Shown: piece after piece, positions 1 through 7,993 of the stretch
Numbering within the stretch: position 1 is the first letter of the stretch
Layout of the letters: every line of letters starts with the position of its first letter
From: Sphingomonas sp. LR60
GTDB taxonomy: Bacteria; Pseudomonadota; Alphaproteobacteria; Sphingomonadales; Sphingomonadaceae
Direction: 5' to 3'
DNA: 64,000 bases
Assembly: GCF_036855935.1 (NCBI RefSeq)
Contig: NZ_JASPFK010000001.1
Location: forward strand, 1,213,501-1,277,500
Translations under genes and position numbers: made by a program
Notes under the pieces: model-generated
Database searches by the model: none
What the model was told of the DNA's origin: nothing
What the model saw: the letters and a program-made list of their open reading frames with translations, nothing else

Positions 1-12
1 GCGAAGTTCTGA
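1..12 (+). CDS. C-terminal end of a probable outer-membrane beta-barrel protein (partial)
   Basis: The first twelve bases read Ala-Lys-Phe-stop on the plus strand. Two TonB-dependent receptors in this window end in the same residues (AKF at 29893 and at 53204), and a terminal Phe is the usual C-terminal signature of outer-membrane beta barrels. The window therefore probably opens at the last codons of a TonB-dependent receptor or porin. Four codons cannot prove this; the call rests on the C-terminal pattern alone. Confidence 0.3.
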   Translation, partial: AKF

Positions 13-36
13 CCCGAGACGGCGGCCGCTGGCTGG

Positions 37-945
37 TCAGCGCGCCGCCGCGTGCGCAAGGAAGTGTCGGCGGAACGCCTCCGCCGCAGGAGGGAGAGTG
101 CGACCGAGAGGATAGGCCAGCCCGATCGTCCGCTCTACGCTGGGATTGGTCAGCGGGCGTTCGGCGATCGTGCCCCGGTGCAACATGCCCAGCGTCGAGC
201 GCGGCAGCGCGGTGATGCCGAGCCCCGCCTCGATCAGTGCACCGACGGTGGCCAGTTGCGTGCAGTCGTACAGCCCGCGCACCGCGACATCGGCCTTGAT
301 CATCGCCGCGTCGGTGAGTTCGCGGACGCTGCTGCGCGGCGCCATCGCGATGAACGGATGCTCGGCGAAGATCGACCAGCGTGCCGGCTTGCCGGTGTCG
401 AGCGGGCTTCCGGCCGCGACGACCAGCACCATCGCGTCCTGCATCAAAGCGTCGAAGTGAAACTCGCCTTCGTCGGGCGGGGTGGTGACGGCAAGGTCGA
501 TCTGCCGCTCCTGCATCTGCTGGTACAAGGCGCCGGACAGATAATCGCGCAGCACGACGTCGACCTGCGGATGGCTGACACGGAACGACGCGATCGCCGC
601 CGGAAGCGATCCCGCCGCGACCGACGGCAGTGCGCCGATCACCACCCGGCCGCGCTCGCCGGTCAGGCTCTGCGCAAGTTCCGAGAAGGCGTGATCGAAG
701 TCGGCGGTCAGGCGCTCGACGATCGGCAGCAACGCCTCTCCGGCTGCCGTCAGGCGCACGTTGCGGCTGTCGCGATCGAACAGGCGCGCGCCGAGTTGCT
801 CTTCCAGCATCCGGATCGTGCGGCTGAGCGCCGGTTGCGAGACGTTGGCGACACGGCCGGTTTCGCTGAAGCTGCGATGATAGGCGACCATCATGAACAA
901 CCGCAGGCTCGTCATGCTGGGATTGCGTCGCATGCAACGGGACAT
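37..945 (-). CDS. LysR-family transcriptional regulator
   Basis: About 302 residues, the usual LysR length. An N-terminal winged helix-turn-helix lies at about residues 11-70, with the typical run SFSETGRVANVSQPALSRTI followed by LEEQLGARLFDR. A periplasmic-binding-protein-like effector domain fills about residues 95-300. Several in-frame Met codons lie near the start (residues 1, 5 and 11), so the exact start is uncertain; 945 is the longest choice. LysR regulators normally control a divergent neighbour, but the divergent side holds only an antiporter remnant. The target and effector cannot be read from the sequence. The family is secure. Confidence 0.9.
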   Translation of the reverse strand: MSRCMRRNPSMTSLRLFMMVAYHRSFSETGRVANVSQPALSRTIRMLEEQLGARLFDRDSRNVRLTAAGEALLPIVERLTADFDHAFSELAQSLTGERGRVVIGALPSVAAGSLPAAIASFRVSHPQVDVVLRDYLSGALYQQMQERQIDLAVTTPPDEGEFHFDALMQDAMVLVVAAGSPLDTGKPARWSIFAEHPFIAMAPRSSVRELTDAAMIKADVAVRGLYDCTQLATVGALIEAGLGITALPRSTLGMLHRGTIAERPLTNPSVERTIGLAYPLGRTLPPAAEAFRRHFLAHAAAR

Positions 946-1089
946 GCGTGGCGGCTGGCGTCACGTCAACGAGAGATCAACGGCGGCGCACCTGCTGAAG
1001 CCCAACTCCGTGCGGCAGCTCGCGTCGATGTCGTTCCCCTGCCAGCGTCCAGGCATCGGCAGGCTGCGCCGGTTTCAGATACGGCCTTT

Positions 1090-1224
1090 TCAGTGTTCGG
1101 CCTTGGTCCCTTCAGTCAGGTTCCAGCGGCTGAGCAGCAGCGGCATCGTCAATCCGTGCGCAGAGATCGAGAATGCCACCACACCGAAGGTGATCACGGT
1201 GATCTCGCCGCGTTCGGTGACACC
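1090..1224 (-). pseudogene. Remnant of a CPA1-type Na+/H+ antiporter (C-terminal end only)
   Basis: Reading the minus strand from about 1224 to the TGA at 1090 gives a short hydrophobic peptide with VITFGVVAFSISAHGLTMP followed by a Leu-rich stretch and a charged tail. This matches the last transmembrane helix and C-terminus of NhaP-like cation/proton antiporters, where ITFGVV and QGLTMP are recurrent. An in-frame TAA lies immediately upstream (1225-1227), and no antiporter sequence is visible further upstream before the hemerythrin-like gene. The rest of the gene has been deleted. The identification rests on motif memory over about 44 residues. Confidence 0.55.
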
Positions 1225-1330
1225 TTAGCCAGAGGTCGTAGTCTCCGGCAGGTAATTCAGCCGCGACACAATGCATTAACGTTTAACGGACAGTCAACCA
1301 GCCACGTTGTGAGATCAAGTGGGTGAGCTA

Positions 1331-1732
1331 ATGAAAGCGGTTCATTGTGCCGAGCATCGGCGAATGCGTGAGCTCGCTTCTACCATCCTTGCCGTTGCAT
1401 CAGGGCGAAGGCCATCCGAGTCTGGCGAGCTGGCTCAGCTCCGCCTGAGCTTCGCTCGGTTGGTGAATGCGCATTGCAACGAAGAAGGCAGGACGATCCG
1501 AGAGGCCATCCGTGCCGGGCTTGTGTGTGCGACTACGGCCGCGACCTTTCAACGTGAGCTGCAACGTTGGCGCGCCGCGCTGGCGTCTTTGAACAGCGAT
1601 TGGCCAGGCTCGCGCGCAGACCGCGACCCACGCGGCTTCGCATCAGCCTTCAAAAGCCTGGCTGACGACCTTGGTCGCTACATCGAATTGGAGGAAAGCC
1701 AGATCCTGGACAAGATCCCGGACGTTAGCTGA
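1331..1732 (+). CDS. Degenerate hemerythrin-like (HHE) protein
   Basis: About 133 residues, all helical, with no signal peptide. The N-terminal AEHRRMREL and the central NAHCNEEGRTI segments have the spacing of the first two HHE metal-ligand helices. The last helix reads YIELEESQIL where functional members normally carry a His before the paired acidic residues, so one ligand appears to be missing and metal binding is doubtful. A GTG at 1319 is an alternative start four codons upstream. Hemerythrin-like proteins bind a diiron centre and sense or store oxygen or NO. Here the role is unknown, and the gene stands alone. Confidence 0.5.
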   Translation: MKAVHCAEHRRMRELASTILAVASGRRPSESGELAQLRLSFARLVNAHCNEEGRTIREAIRAGLVCATTAATFQRELQRWRAALASLNSDWPGSRADRDPRGFASAFKSLADDLGRYIELEESQILDKIPDVS

Positions 1733-2021
1733 ACGTCTTCGTCTGCACTTCCGAACAAGAACTGCAAGGGCGGCCTCGAACCGAAACAGCTATACCAACA
1801 CCGCCAGCGGTGCTCCGCCGCGTCATCGATCGGATGGCAACGTTGACAGAGGGCAGTGCGATTGGAGCGCGCCCCGTTCAAGCGTCGATCGGCCGCGGGT
1901 TATGCGGGCGGGCGTCGAGCACGGCATCGACATGAACGAGCGGTGGAAATGGGGAGCAACCAGGATGCTCTGAACGACCGATTGTGGGTCTCGGGAGGCG
2001 CAGTGCCGACGGTCGTTCCGG

Positions 2022-2309
2022 CTAGCCTACCGTCACGCCCTTCCAAAATGCTATGCGACCGCGGATCTCTTCGGCCGCTGCTTTGGGCTCGGGATAGTAC
2101 CACGCAGCGTCAGGGTTCTCGGCACCGCCCACGTGCAGGTTGTAATAGTGGGCCGTCCCCTTCCAAGGGCAGATGGTTGTCGTGCTGCTTGGCTGGAGGA
2201 CTGCCGCGTCAACGCTGTCGGCGGGAAAGTAGTGGTTGCCTTCCACGATCACGGTATCGTCGCTCCGTGCGATCACTGACTCGTTCCATCGAGCTTCGAC
2301 CACGTCCAT
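2022..2309 (-). CDS. DUF427 domain protein
   Basis: 95 residues beginning MDVVEARWNESVIARSDDT and containing YFPADSV, TICPWKGTAHYY, AWYYPEPKAAAEEIRGRIAFW. This is the full short form of the DUF427 family (conserved CPWKG and YP.P), a small beta-rich cytoplasmic protein of unknown activity. The reading frame continues upstream to 2453, but homologous sequence begins only at the Met at 2309, so this start is chosen. It has no co-directional partner nearby. The family is recognised with good confidence; no function can be assigned. Confidence 0.85.
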   Translation of the reverse strand: MDVVEARWNESVIARSDDTVIVEGNHYFPADSVDAAVLQPSSTTTICPWKGTAHYYNLHVGGAENPDAAWYYPEPKAAAEEIRGRIAFWKGVTVG

Positions 2310-2487
2310 TCTCCTAACATTGATGCGATAGGTCGGACTGCGCCTGTCTTTCGTCAAGCGGCAACAACCCTTTGATTGAACGTCGGGTTCTAGGAAGCGC
2401 GCTGGTTGCCGCAAACGGTCGCTTGTGGGCCATCTTGGCTTGGCCGCATCCAATCCGTCCGGTGGTTCGGAAAATCGAGACCAGGCG

Positions 2488-3633
2488 TCAGCTCATAACA
2501 AGCCCCGTGATCGGTCGGTCGCGCGTTGCCTGCGCGAATAGCTTCTGCCCGACGCGCGTCGGATCCAACGCCAGCCCCTCGGCAGCGGCACCCGCGATCA
2601 GCGCATCGAGCGCGGTTGTCGGGCGGAGGTCGCGGGCCTCGTAAAGCTTGGAGGCGGCAAGGCCGGGCCAATCCGTGATGATACGCCCACCCTGGACTGC
2701 GCCGCCGAGCAGCATAGCGACTGATCCGGTACCGTGATCGGTCCCACCGGTGCCGTTGACCGCGGCGGTGCGCCCGAACTCGGTCGCGACCAGTACGGTC
2801 GTCGTCGCCCAGGCTGGTCCAAGCCCGTCGCGCAACGCCGCGAGCATCGCGTCGAGGTTTCTGAGTTGGTTGGCCAGCCGCCCGCTCTGCGCATTGTGCG
2901 TGTCCCAACCCAAGGTTTCGAGCATCGCGATCCGTGGACCGGCGGGCTTGGTCAGGAAACCCGCGGTGAGCCGGCCGAGGCTCGCGGGGTCCTGCTTGGC
3001 GCCGACGCCTGTCGCGAGCCCCTTCGTCTCGAGCGCCGCCGCCCAGATGGGATCGAGCTGCGGGTCGGCGTCGTAGAGCGCGGTGACGCGCGTCATCAGG
3101 TCGTCCGCAGCATTCGGCAACGCGGAAGGGGCATAGGAGGCGACCGGGACCGGTCCGCGCAACGCCGCGGGCACCGTAGGCGCGATCGCGATCGCCTCGT
3201 CCTGCGTGTGCGGCTGCATCGCAACCAGCCGGTTGAGCCAGCCATCGCGCACCACATAGGGCTGTGTGCCACCGGTCTCGAGCACGTTCTGGCCATCGAA
3301 ATGGGATCGGTCACGATAGGGCGAGGCGACCGCGTGCACGAACAGCGCCTGGTGCGCGGCGTACATCCTGGCGACCTCGACCAGCGCAGGATGCAGGCTG
3401 AACATCGCATCAAGCTTCGTCCCGGGAGCTTCGCCGATCAGCCCGCTGCGGAGCGCTGCGAAGGCGGGGTCACCCAGCGGGCGAAGGATGTCCAGACCAT
3501 CGGCGGCGCCACGCTGGATGATGAAGACGAAGCGGCGCTCGGTCGCGACGGTCGCAAGCGCCAGGCCGGGGGCGACGAACAGCGCGCCGGAGCCGAGCGC
3601 GGCGGCGCAGAGGAACTGACGGCGGGCGATCAT
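2488..3633 (-). CDS. DUF1501 domain secreted protein
   Basis: 381 residues. The N-terminus (ARRQFLCAAALGSGALF, then an Ala-rich stretch to ALA near residue 27) is a Tat-type twin-arginine signal. The body has the DUF1501 pattern: FIIQRGAADGLD, SPYRDRSHFDGQNVLETG, GWDTHNAQ, TEFGRT and a terminal DHGTGS segment. DUF1501 proteins are sulfatase or alkaline-phosphatase-fold proteins whose substrates are unknown. The gene starts 4 bases downstream of the DUF1800 gene. The two families are nearly always paired, which supports an operon and probably a shared periplasmic task. It is the last gene of the sigma-factor operon. Confidence 0.9.
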   Translation of the reverse strand: MIARRQFLCAAALGSGALFVAPGLALATVATERRFVFIIQRGAADGLDILRPLGDPAFAALRSGLIGEAPGTKLDAMFSLHPALVEVARMYAAHQALFVHAVASPYRDRSHFDGQNVLETGGTQPYVVRDGWLNRLVAMQPHTQDEAIAIAPTVPAALRGPVPVASYAPSALPNAADDLMTRVTALYDADPQLDPIWAAALETKGLATGVGAKQDPASLGRLTAGFLTKPAGPRIAMLETLGWDTHNAQSGRLANQLRNLDAMLAALRDGLGPAWATTTVLVATEFGRTAAVNGTGGTDHGTGSVAMLLGGAVQGGRIITDWPGLAASKLYEARDLRPTTALDALIAGAAAEGLALDPTRVGQKLFAQATRDRPITGLVMS

Positions 3634-3637
3634 CGGA

Positions 3638-5065
3638 TTATCTCCTGAGGAAATCGGGCGCGACGAGCATCAGCGCGAGCGCGCCGGCGGGGCTCTCCGC
3701 GCGGGCGATCTGTTCGGCGGTCGCGGTGTCGAGTGATGCCGGCATCAGTTTGGGCGCCAGGGTCCGCGCATCCACGCGCCCGGCGAACGGGGCCGCCAGC
3801 CGCTGAGCGGCCTCAACACGGCGCAGCAGTGCGTCCGGGCCTGCCCAACTGACGGCGATATCGTCCCACCCGGCTGGTGCGCCGGGCTTCCACACGCTTT
3901 GGCCGAGTTGGGTCTGGAGCGCGGCGATCTGTAGCTGGCCCGCCTCGGGATAACCCAGTCCACGGAGCGCCGAAACCGTCCATTCCCACGGTGTCTTGAA
4001 CTTGGTTGGCGCTGTGATCCAGCATTCGGGCGAGGCGACCAATGTGGCATAGACGGTCGGCAGGTCACCGTCGCTCCGCGTGAAGCTGTCGGCAAGCCGG
4101 GCGACCAGCGCCGGCGGCGGTGTGTCACCGGCAAAGTGTCGGGCCAGCTTGGTCGCGATATGCGTTGCGGTCGCGGCGGCGAAGTCGAGCAGTGCCGCGC
4201 GACCCTGCGCCTCGCCGTCCTGTGCATAGGTCTTGCCGAGAATAGTCCGCGTGCCGGGCTCGTGCTGGCGGGGACGGAATGCGAACGTGTTGGGATCGCC
4301 CTGCGATCGCCCCGCCCCAAGCCCGTCGACGCTCCAGCCGGTCAGGGCGCGCGCAAATTCGGTGACGTCGGCTTGGGTATAGCCCGATCGCACGCCAAGG
4401 GTATGCAATTCCATGATCTCGCGCGCGAGGTTCTCGTTCAGCCCGCGCTTGCGATCGGGATTGCGTACCGCAGCGGGGCTGTCGGGTCCGATCGACTGGA
4501 CCTGGTTGAGATAGAACAGCATCGCCGGGTGCCGCTCCGCCGCCAGCGCCATGTCGGCGAACCGACCGAGCACATGCGGGCGGATCGCGTCGCGTTCGAA
4601 TGCCGCCGCGAAGGCGGTCACCGGCGGGTTGTCGGCCGAGATGCAGAAATGGTTTGACCAGAAGTGGACAAGCCGCTCGACGAACGGGGCGGGCGTGGTG
4701 AGCGCGCTGTCGATGCGTGCCTGGACACCGGCGCGGTACAGCGCCTGCACGTCCTCGCGGAAATCCTTGCGGGCGGCTTTCAGATCGGGCGAGGCCGGCG
4801 TCGCTGCGGAGGCCTCCGTGGTCGCGGGTGCCGGGATGGTCTGGCGCGCCATTTGACGGATGGCCTGCTGGCCTTCGCGATAGCGCTGAACCACTTCGCC
4901 TGCGTCGGCGAGCGCGGCGAAGTTTGGGGGACGCACCTCGAAGCGCGCGAACTGGTCGGTCAGCCAGCGGCCGGGCACCGCCGGCACGGGATCGTCGGCG
5001 CGCGCACCGAGGCCGAAGCGGTTGAGCGCGATCGCGGCGGCGGAAAGAACGGGGGATTGCGCCAC
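3638..5065 (-). CDS. DUF1800 domain protein
   Basis: 475 residues from a GTG start. Visible family motifs are ALNRFGLGAR near the N-terminus, HFWSNHFCIS, the core NENLAREIMELHTLGV, YTQADVTEFARALTGW, and FKTPWEW near the end. DUF1800 proteins are largely helical and of unknown biochemical activity. They are co-encoded with DUF1501 proteins, as here with a 4-base gap. The upstream neighbour, 34 bases away, is a periplasmic metal-sensor-like protein, and the operon begins with an ECF sigma factor. The module therefore looks like an extracytoplasmic stress or surface-maintenance regulon. No clear signal peptide is seen on this protein. Confidence 0.9.
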   Translation of the reverse strand: MAQSPVLSAAAIALNRFGLGARADDPVPAVPGRWLTDQFARFEVRPPNFAALADAGEVVQRYREGQQAIRQMARQTIPAPATTEASAATPASPDLKAARKDFREDVQALYRAGVQARIDSALTTPAPFVERLVHFWSNHFCISADNPPVTAFAAAFERDAIRPHVLGRFADMALAAERHPAMLFYLNQVQSIGPDSPAAVRNPDRKRGLNENLAREIMELHTLGVRSGYTQADVTEFARALTGWSVDGLGAGRSQGDPNTFAFRPRQHEPGTRTILGKTYAQDGEAQGRAALLDFAAATATHIATKLARHFAGDTPPPALVARLADSFTRSDGDLPTVYATLVASPECWITAPTKFKTPWEWTVSALRGLGYPEAGQLQIAALQTQLGQSVWKPGAPAGWDDIAVSWAGPDALLRRVEAAQRLAAPFAGRVDARTLAPKLMPASLDTATAEQIARAESPAGALALMLVAPDFLRR

Positions 5066-5099
5066 AAATCTGTGCCTCGATCGGTGTTCACTGCTCCCT

Positions 5100-5546
5100 T
5101 CAACGCGGGCGGGCGCGCTTTCCGTCGGCGCGGCTCTCCATCGCGTCGGCCAGCCTCGCGCGGTCGGCGGCGGACAATGTCACGGCAAAGGCGACCGCGC
5201 GGCGCTCGACCGCGGTACGAACCGCCATATCCGCTGCACGCGCGCGATCGAGCGCGGCGTCGACCGCAGGGCCATCGACCGTGGGTGCGCGCAACAGCCG
5301 CGCCGCGTCGACCTTTGCGACGCGCGCTGCGACGATCGTGGGACGCATCGCGCGTCGCGTCTGGCGTAGCGCGGCGCGGAACGGCTGGCGGACCGATACC
5401 GGAAGCTCGGCGCCTGCGATGCGGATCACACCCGCATTGATCATCCGGCTGCCGCCACGCAGCGACACCAGACCGGCGATCAGCGCGCCGGCGAGAAACA
5501 GATTGAGGACGATCGAGGCGGCTAACGCAAGACGGAGCTTTCCCAT
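5100..5546 (-). CDS. Periplasmic heavy-metal-sensor-like (Metal_resist) protein
   Basis: 148 residues. An N-terminal membrane anchor (LRLALAASIVLNLFLAGALI) is followed by a soluble helical region rich in Arg and Ala. The layout, with VRQPFRAALRQTRRAM then a helical hairpin ending LSAADRARLADAM, resembles the CpxP/CzcX-like Metal_resist family that senses metal or envelope stress. No His-rich metal site is visible, so the sensed signal is open. It lies 3 bases downstream of the frameshifted membrane protein and upstream of DUF1800, in the same operon as the ECF sigma factor. An accessory role in sigma-factor control is an inference. Confidence 0.65.
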   Translation of the reverse strand: MGKLRLALAASIVLNLFLAGALIAGLVSLRGGSRMINAGVIRIAGAELPVSVRQPFRAALRQTRRAMRPTIVAARVAKVDAARLLRAPTVDGPAVDAALDRARAADMAVRTAVERRAVAFAVTLSAADRARLADAMESRADGKRARPR

Positions 5547-5549
5547 TCC

Positions 5550-5941
5550 TCAACCCTCCTGCGCGGTAAGATCGCCGAACGAGGTCGCGGCGTCGGCGCC
5601 CCGGTCGATCGGGGCGAACAGGCTTACCGCCGTGGTGCCCGCCGTCGCGCCCGCAAGCGCCGCGGCGATCCCGACCCCGACCACCAGAACCGTGCGCGCC
5701 GGGTGGCGGGCATTGGCGCGACCACCGCCAAGGACGTACGCAGGCGATCGGATGGGGCTGGTACGCGCCAAGCGTCGAGCACCTCGTCGAGGGCCGATGC
5801 CTGCGACAGAATGGCGACGGCGGATGGCGTATTCGCCATCGCGGCCGCGGCGTCGCGTTCGTTGACGGGCCAGCGCTTGACCACGCCGCCATAGGCTTGC
5901 GCAAGCTTTGCAAAGCGTTCGGGCGTCATCGGCTCCGTCAT
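5550..5941 (-). pseudogene. Putative anti-sigma-like single-pass membrane protein, frameshifted
   Basis: The first frame begins MTEPMTPERFAKLAQAYGG and runs through a soluble helical part to about FWWSGSG; it then turns into Arg-rich nonsense. The membrane segment (VGIAAALAGATAGTTAVSLF) and the C-terminus lie in the next frame and end at 5550. One base added in the C-run at 5675-5678 (G-run on the coding strand) joins both into one protein of about 130 residues. Its start overlaps the sigma-factor stop as ATGA, the position expected of an anti-sigma factor. No zinc-binding HxxxCxxC motif is present, so the anti-sigma role is inferred from order and topology only. Confidence 0.6.
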
Positions 5942-6489
5942 CTCTCACCTTCCTGCGACAACAGCCGGGCGCGCAAGTTGCGCCTGCCTCTGGCCAACAA
6001 CGATTCGAGCGCCTCGACGCTGATGCCGAGCGCTTCGGCAGCGGCGGCGCCCGACAGATCTTGGTAATGGACCAGCAGGACCGCCTCGCGCTGGCGCTCG
6101 GGCAACGCAGCGATCGCGTCCGCGACGGCCTTGCCGCGCTGCGTGTCGATCAACATGGCTTCGGCATCGGGCGAGGGATCGGCAAGGTCGGGCAAGGTTT
6201 CGCCCCGCGCTGCGCGGCGGTGGCGCAGCCGGTCGCGGCACAGATTGAGGACGACGGTGTGGAGCCAAGTGTCGAAGCGTGCACGACCTGGCCGCCACGC
6301 CGCGGCGTGGCGCCAGGTTCGCGCGAAGGCCTCCTGCGCCACGTCCTCCGCCTCGGGCGTGTCGCGCAGCATGCGGGTGGCGAGGCTCAAGATACGGGGC
6401 AGCTTCGCTGCGACGAGCGCGCGCATCGCCGCTGGCTCGCCACGCCCGACCCGCTCGATCAATCGCGTATCGGGATCGTCTGCGCTCAA
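5938..6489 (-). CDS. ECF-type RNA polymerase sigma factor
   Basis: 183 residues. Sigma region 2 shows ALVAAKLPRILSLATRMLRD and DVAQEAFARTWRHA. Region 4 shows IAALPERQREAVLLVHYQDL followed by the GISVEALESLLARGRRNLR recognition helix. The start is a TTG: an in-frame TGA closes the frame seven codons upstream and no ATG is better placed. It is the first gene of a minus-strand operon with a coupled ATGA overlap to the next gene. ECF factors are usually held inactive by a cognate anti-sigma factor; the candidate here is frameshifted, which could leave the sigma factor unrestrained. Confidence 0.92.
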   Translation of the reverse strand: MSADDPDTRLIERVGRGEPAAMRALVAAKLPRILSLATRMLRDTPEAEDVAQEAFARTWRHAAAWRPGRARFDTWLHTVVLNLCRDRLRHRRAARGETLPDLADPSPDAEAMLIDTQRGKAVADAIAALPERQREAVLLVHYQDLSGAAAAEALGISVEALESLLARGRRNLRARLLSQEGER

Positions 6490-6536
6490 TCGCGTCGGTT
6501 CCTGCGGTCATCGGTCGTGCCCTTCAGGGCGATGTA

Positions 6537-6559
6537 GGGGCGCTGGTATAGGGCGCCCC
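6537..6559 (-). terminator. GC-rich hairpin between the small secreted protein and the sigma operon
   Basis: GGGGCGC and GCGCCCC form a perfect 7-bp stem around a 9-base loop, just after the stop codon at 6572. No U-run follows on the minus strand, so this is at best a weak or factor-dependent terminator. Confidence 0.3.
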
Positions 6560-6571
6560 GTCATTGTTGGC

Positions 6572-6823
6572 TCAGCGATAGCGCCAACCGCCGTGCCAGC
6601 GATAGCGGTGTGCCCAATAACGATGACCGTCCCAATAGCCGCGGCCGGGATGATAGACCCCGATCCGCGAGGGGCGAACGACAACGGCTCGTCCGCGATT
6701 GGGTCGGCAATAGCCGTTCGGCGCGCGATGGGCTCCGACGCCGCATCCCTGCCGCGCTTCGGCGGGTATGGCGACAGTGAGCGCGGCGCCGGTGGCGATG
6801 GCGGCAAGCAGCAGCATACGCAT
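6572..6823 (-). CDS. Small secreted GCG_CRPN-type protein
   Basis: 83 residues with a clear signal peptide (MRMLLLAAIATGAALTVAIP, cleavage after AEA). The mature part contains GCGVGAHRAPNGYCRPNRG, the GCG...CRPN signature of a small alphaproteobacterial secreted family. It ends in a basic aromatic tail rich in His, Arg, Trp and Tyr. The start at 6823 is chosen because a GAGGAG ribosome site precedes it and the signal peptide begins there; the frame extends further upstream without support. The function is unknown. It is encoded upstream of the sigma factor on the same strand, and a link to that regulon is possible but unproven. Confidence 0.8.
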   Translation of the reverse strand: MRMLLLAAIATGAALTVAIPAEARQGCGVGAHRAPNGYCRPNRGRAVVVRPSRIGVYHPGRGYWDGHRYWAHRYRWHGGWRYR

Positions 6824-7061
6824 GATACTCTCCTCGTTCTTCACTCTCCGAAGGCACTTCCGCACCTGCCGAATACCGCTTTAACGAAGGTGGTTCGCAT
6901 TTCCGTCGCTCAGCCGCTTCACTTTGGCGGTCGCGCGAGCAGATTGGCAAACTCGGCTTCAGTTGAGCAACGAGACGAACAGCTGTCCGACCTCGGCTGA
7001 CTGGCTGTCCTCGTTAGATGACCGTATCTGGGTCAACACGCCCCGAAGTCGTCGCCCGAGA

Positions 7062-7898
7062 TCAGCCTTTGCGCGCATCCAGCAGCACCCGCAGCCGCTC
7101 GGCATCGTCAGGTGTGGCGGGGTTGTAGATGATCATCCCGAGTTCCGGTCTCCCTTCGACGGCAAACGAGGAGAACTCCATCGCCAGCAGCCCCGCGTCG
7201 GGGTGATGAATTCGCTTCAGCCCCTCGCCATGAGCGACCACGTCGTTATCTTTCCACAGCGCCTCAAACTCGGGACTGAGCCGGGACAGCTCCATGACGA
7301 GCTTCGTCACTTCGATGCTGGTGCTGGCCCCGGCGCGTGCCACGTCAGCACGAAATGCGCCGACGACGAAGCGGGCGATGCTGTCGAAATCCGCATTGCG
7401 GGAGCGGACATGGTCGCTCCCGAACATCAAGCGCAGGATGTTGCGCCCTTCTCGCGGCAGCTTGCCATAATCGGTCAGCAGCACCGCCGCTGCGCGGTTC
7501 CAGCCGACGACGTCCCACATCGCCGTCTTGATGATCGTTGGGCTCAGCACCAATCCGTCGATTACTCGTTGCAGGCGGGGCGTGATGCCGTCGACCGATT
7601 GATACCGCGCCTCCGGCAGCCGCCCGAGTCCCAGCATGTAGATGTGCTCGCGCTCCGGCTCGGTCAGCATCAGGCCCTTGGCGATGCGGTCAAGGACATC
7701 CGCAGACGGCGCGCCGCCGCGGCCCTGCTCGATCCAGGTGTACCAGGTCGGGCTTATGTTCGCGCGGCTCGCCACCTCCTCGCGGCGCAGGCCGGGCGTG
7801 CGCCGTCGTTCGCTTGTAAATCCGAAGGCCGCCGGGTCCAGGCGTGTGCGACGATCGCGCAGGTACGTACCGAGAGGATTGGGAGCATCACCGGCCAT
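7062..7898 (-). CDS. XRE-family regulator with MmyB-like ligand-binding domain
   Basis: 278 residues. An N-terminal helix-turn-helix spans about residues 6-80 (LGTYLRDRRTRL, then TPGLRREEVASRANISPTWY and WIEQGRG). The remaining 190 residues match the MmyB-like domain (REHIYMLGLGRLPE, DVVGWNRAAAVLLTDY, RNILRLMFG, FEALWKDNDV), which binds small ligands, fatty acids in some members. The ATG at 7898 has an AGGA site; a TTG at 7904 is possible. The regulator is divergent from an SDR gene 95 bases away. Such regulators commonly repress a divergent oxidoreductase, so the SDR is the likely target by inference. Confidence 0.9.
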   Translation of the reverse strand: MAGDAPNPLGTYLRDRRTRLDPAAFGFTSERRRTPGLRREEVASRANISPTWYTWIEQGRGGAPSADVLDRIAKGLMLTEPEREHIYMLGLGRLPEARYQSVDGITPRLQRVIDGLVLSPTIIKTAMWDVVGWNRAAAVLLTDYGKLPREGRNILRLMFGSDHVRSRNADFDSIARFVVGAFRADVARAGASTSIEVTKLVMELSRLSPEFEALWKDNDVVAHGEGLKRIHHPDAGLLAMEFSSFAVEGRPELGMIIYNPATPDDAERLRVLLDARKG

Positions 7899-7993
7899 GA
7901 TCAATCCTGTTGCAGGTTATACCACGATAAGGTCACTGCTTTAACAGGTTCAGCCGTGCGCGGATACGCCTCCGGTCAAGGAGGAGATTTCCC

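Noticed and set aside
52..1326. Long plus-strand open frame of about 424 codons
   Set aside because: It is the antisense shadow of the LysR gene, Arg/Gln/His-rich, with no domain.
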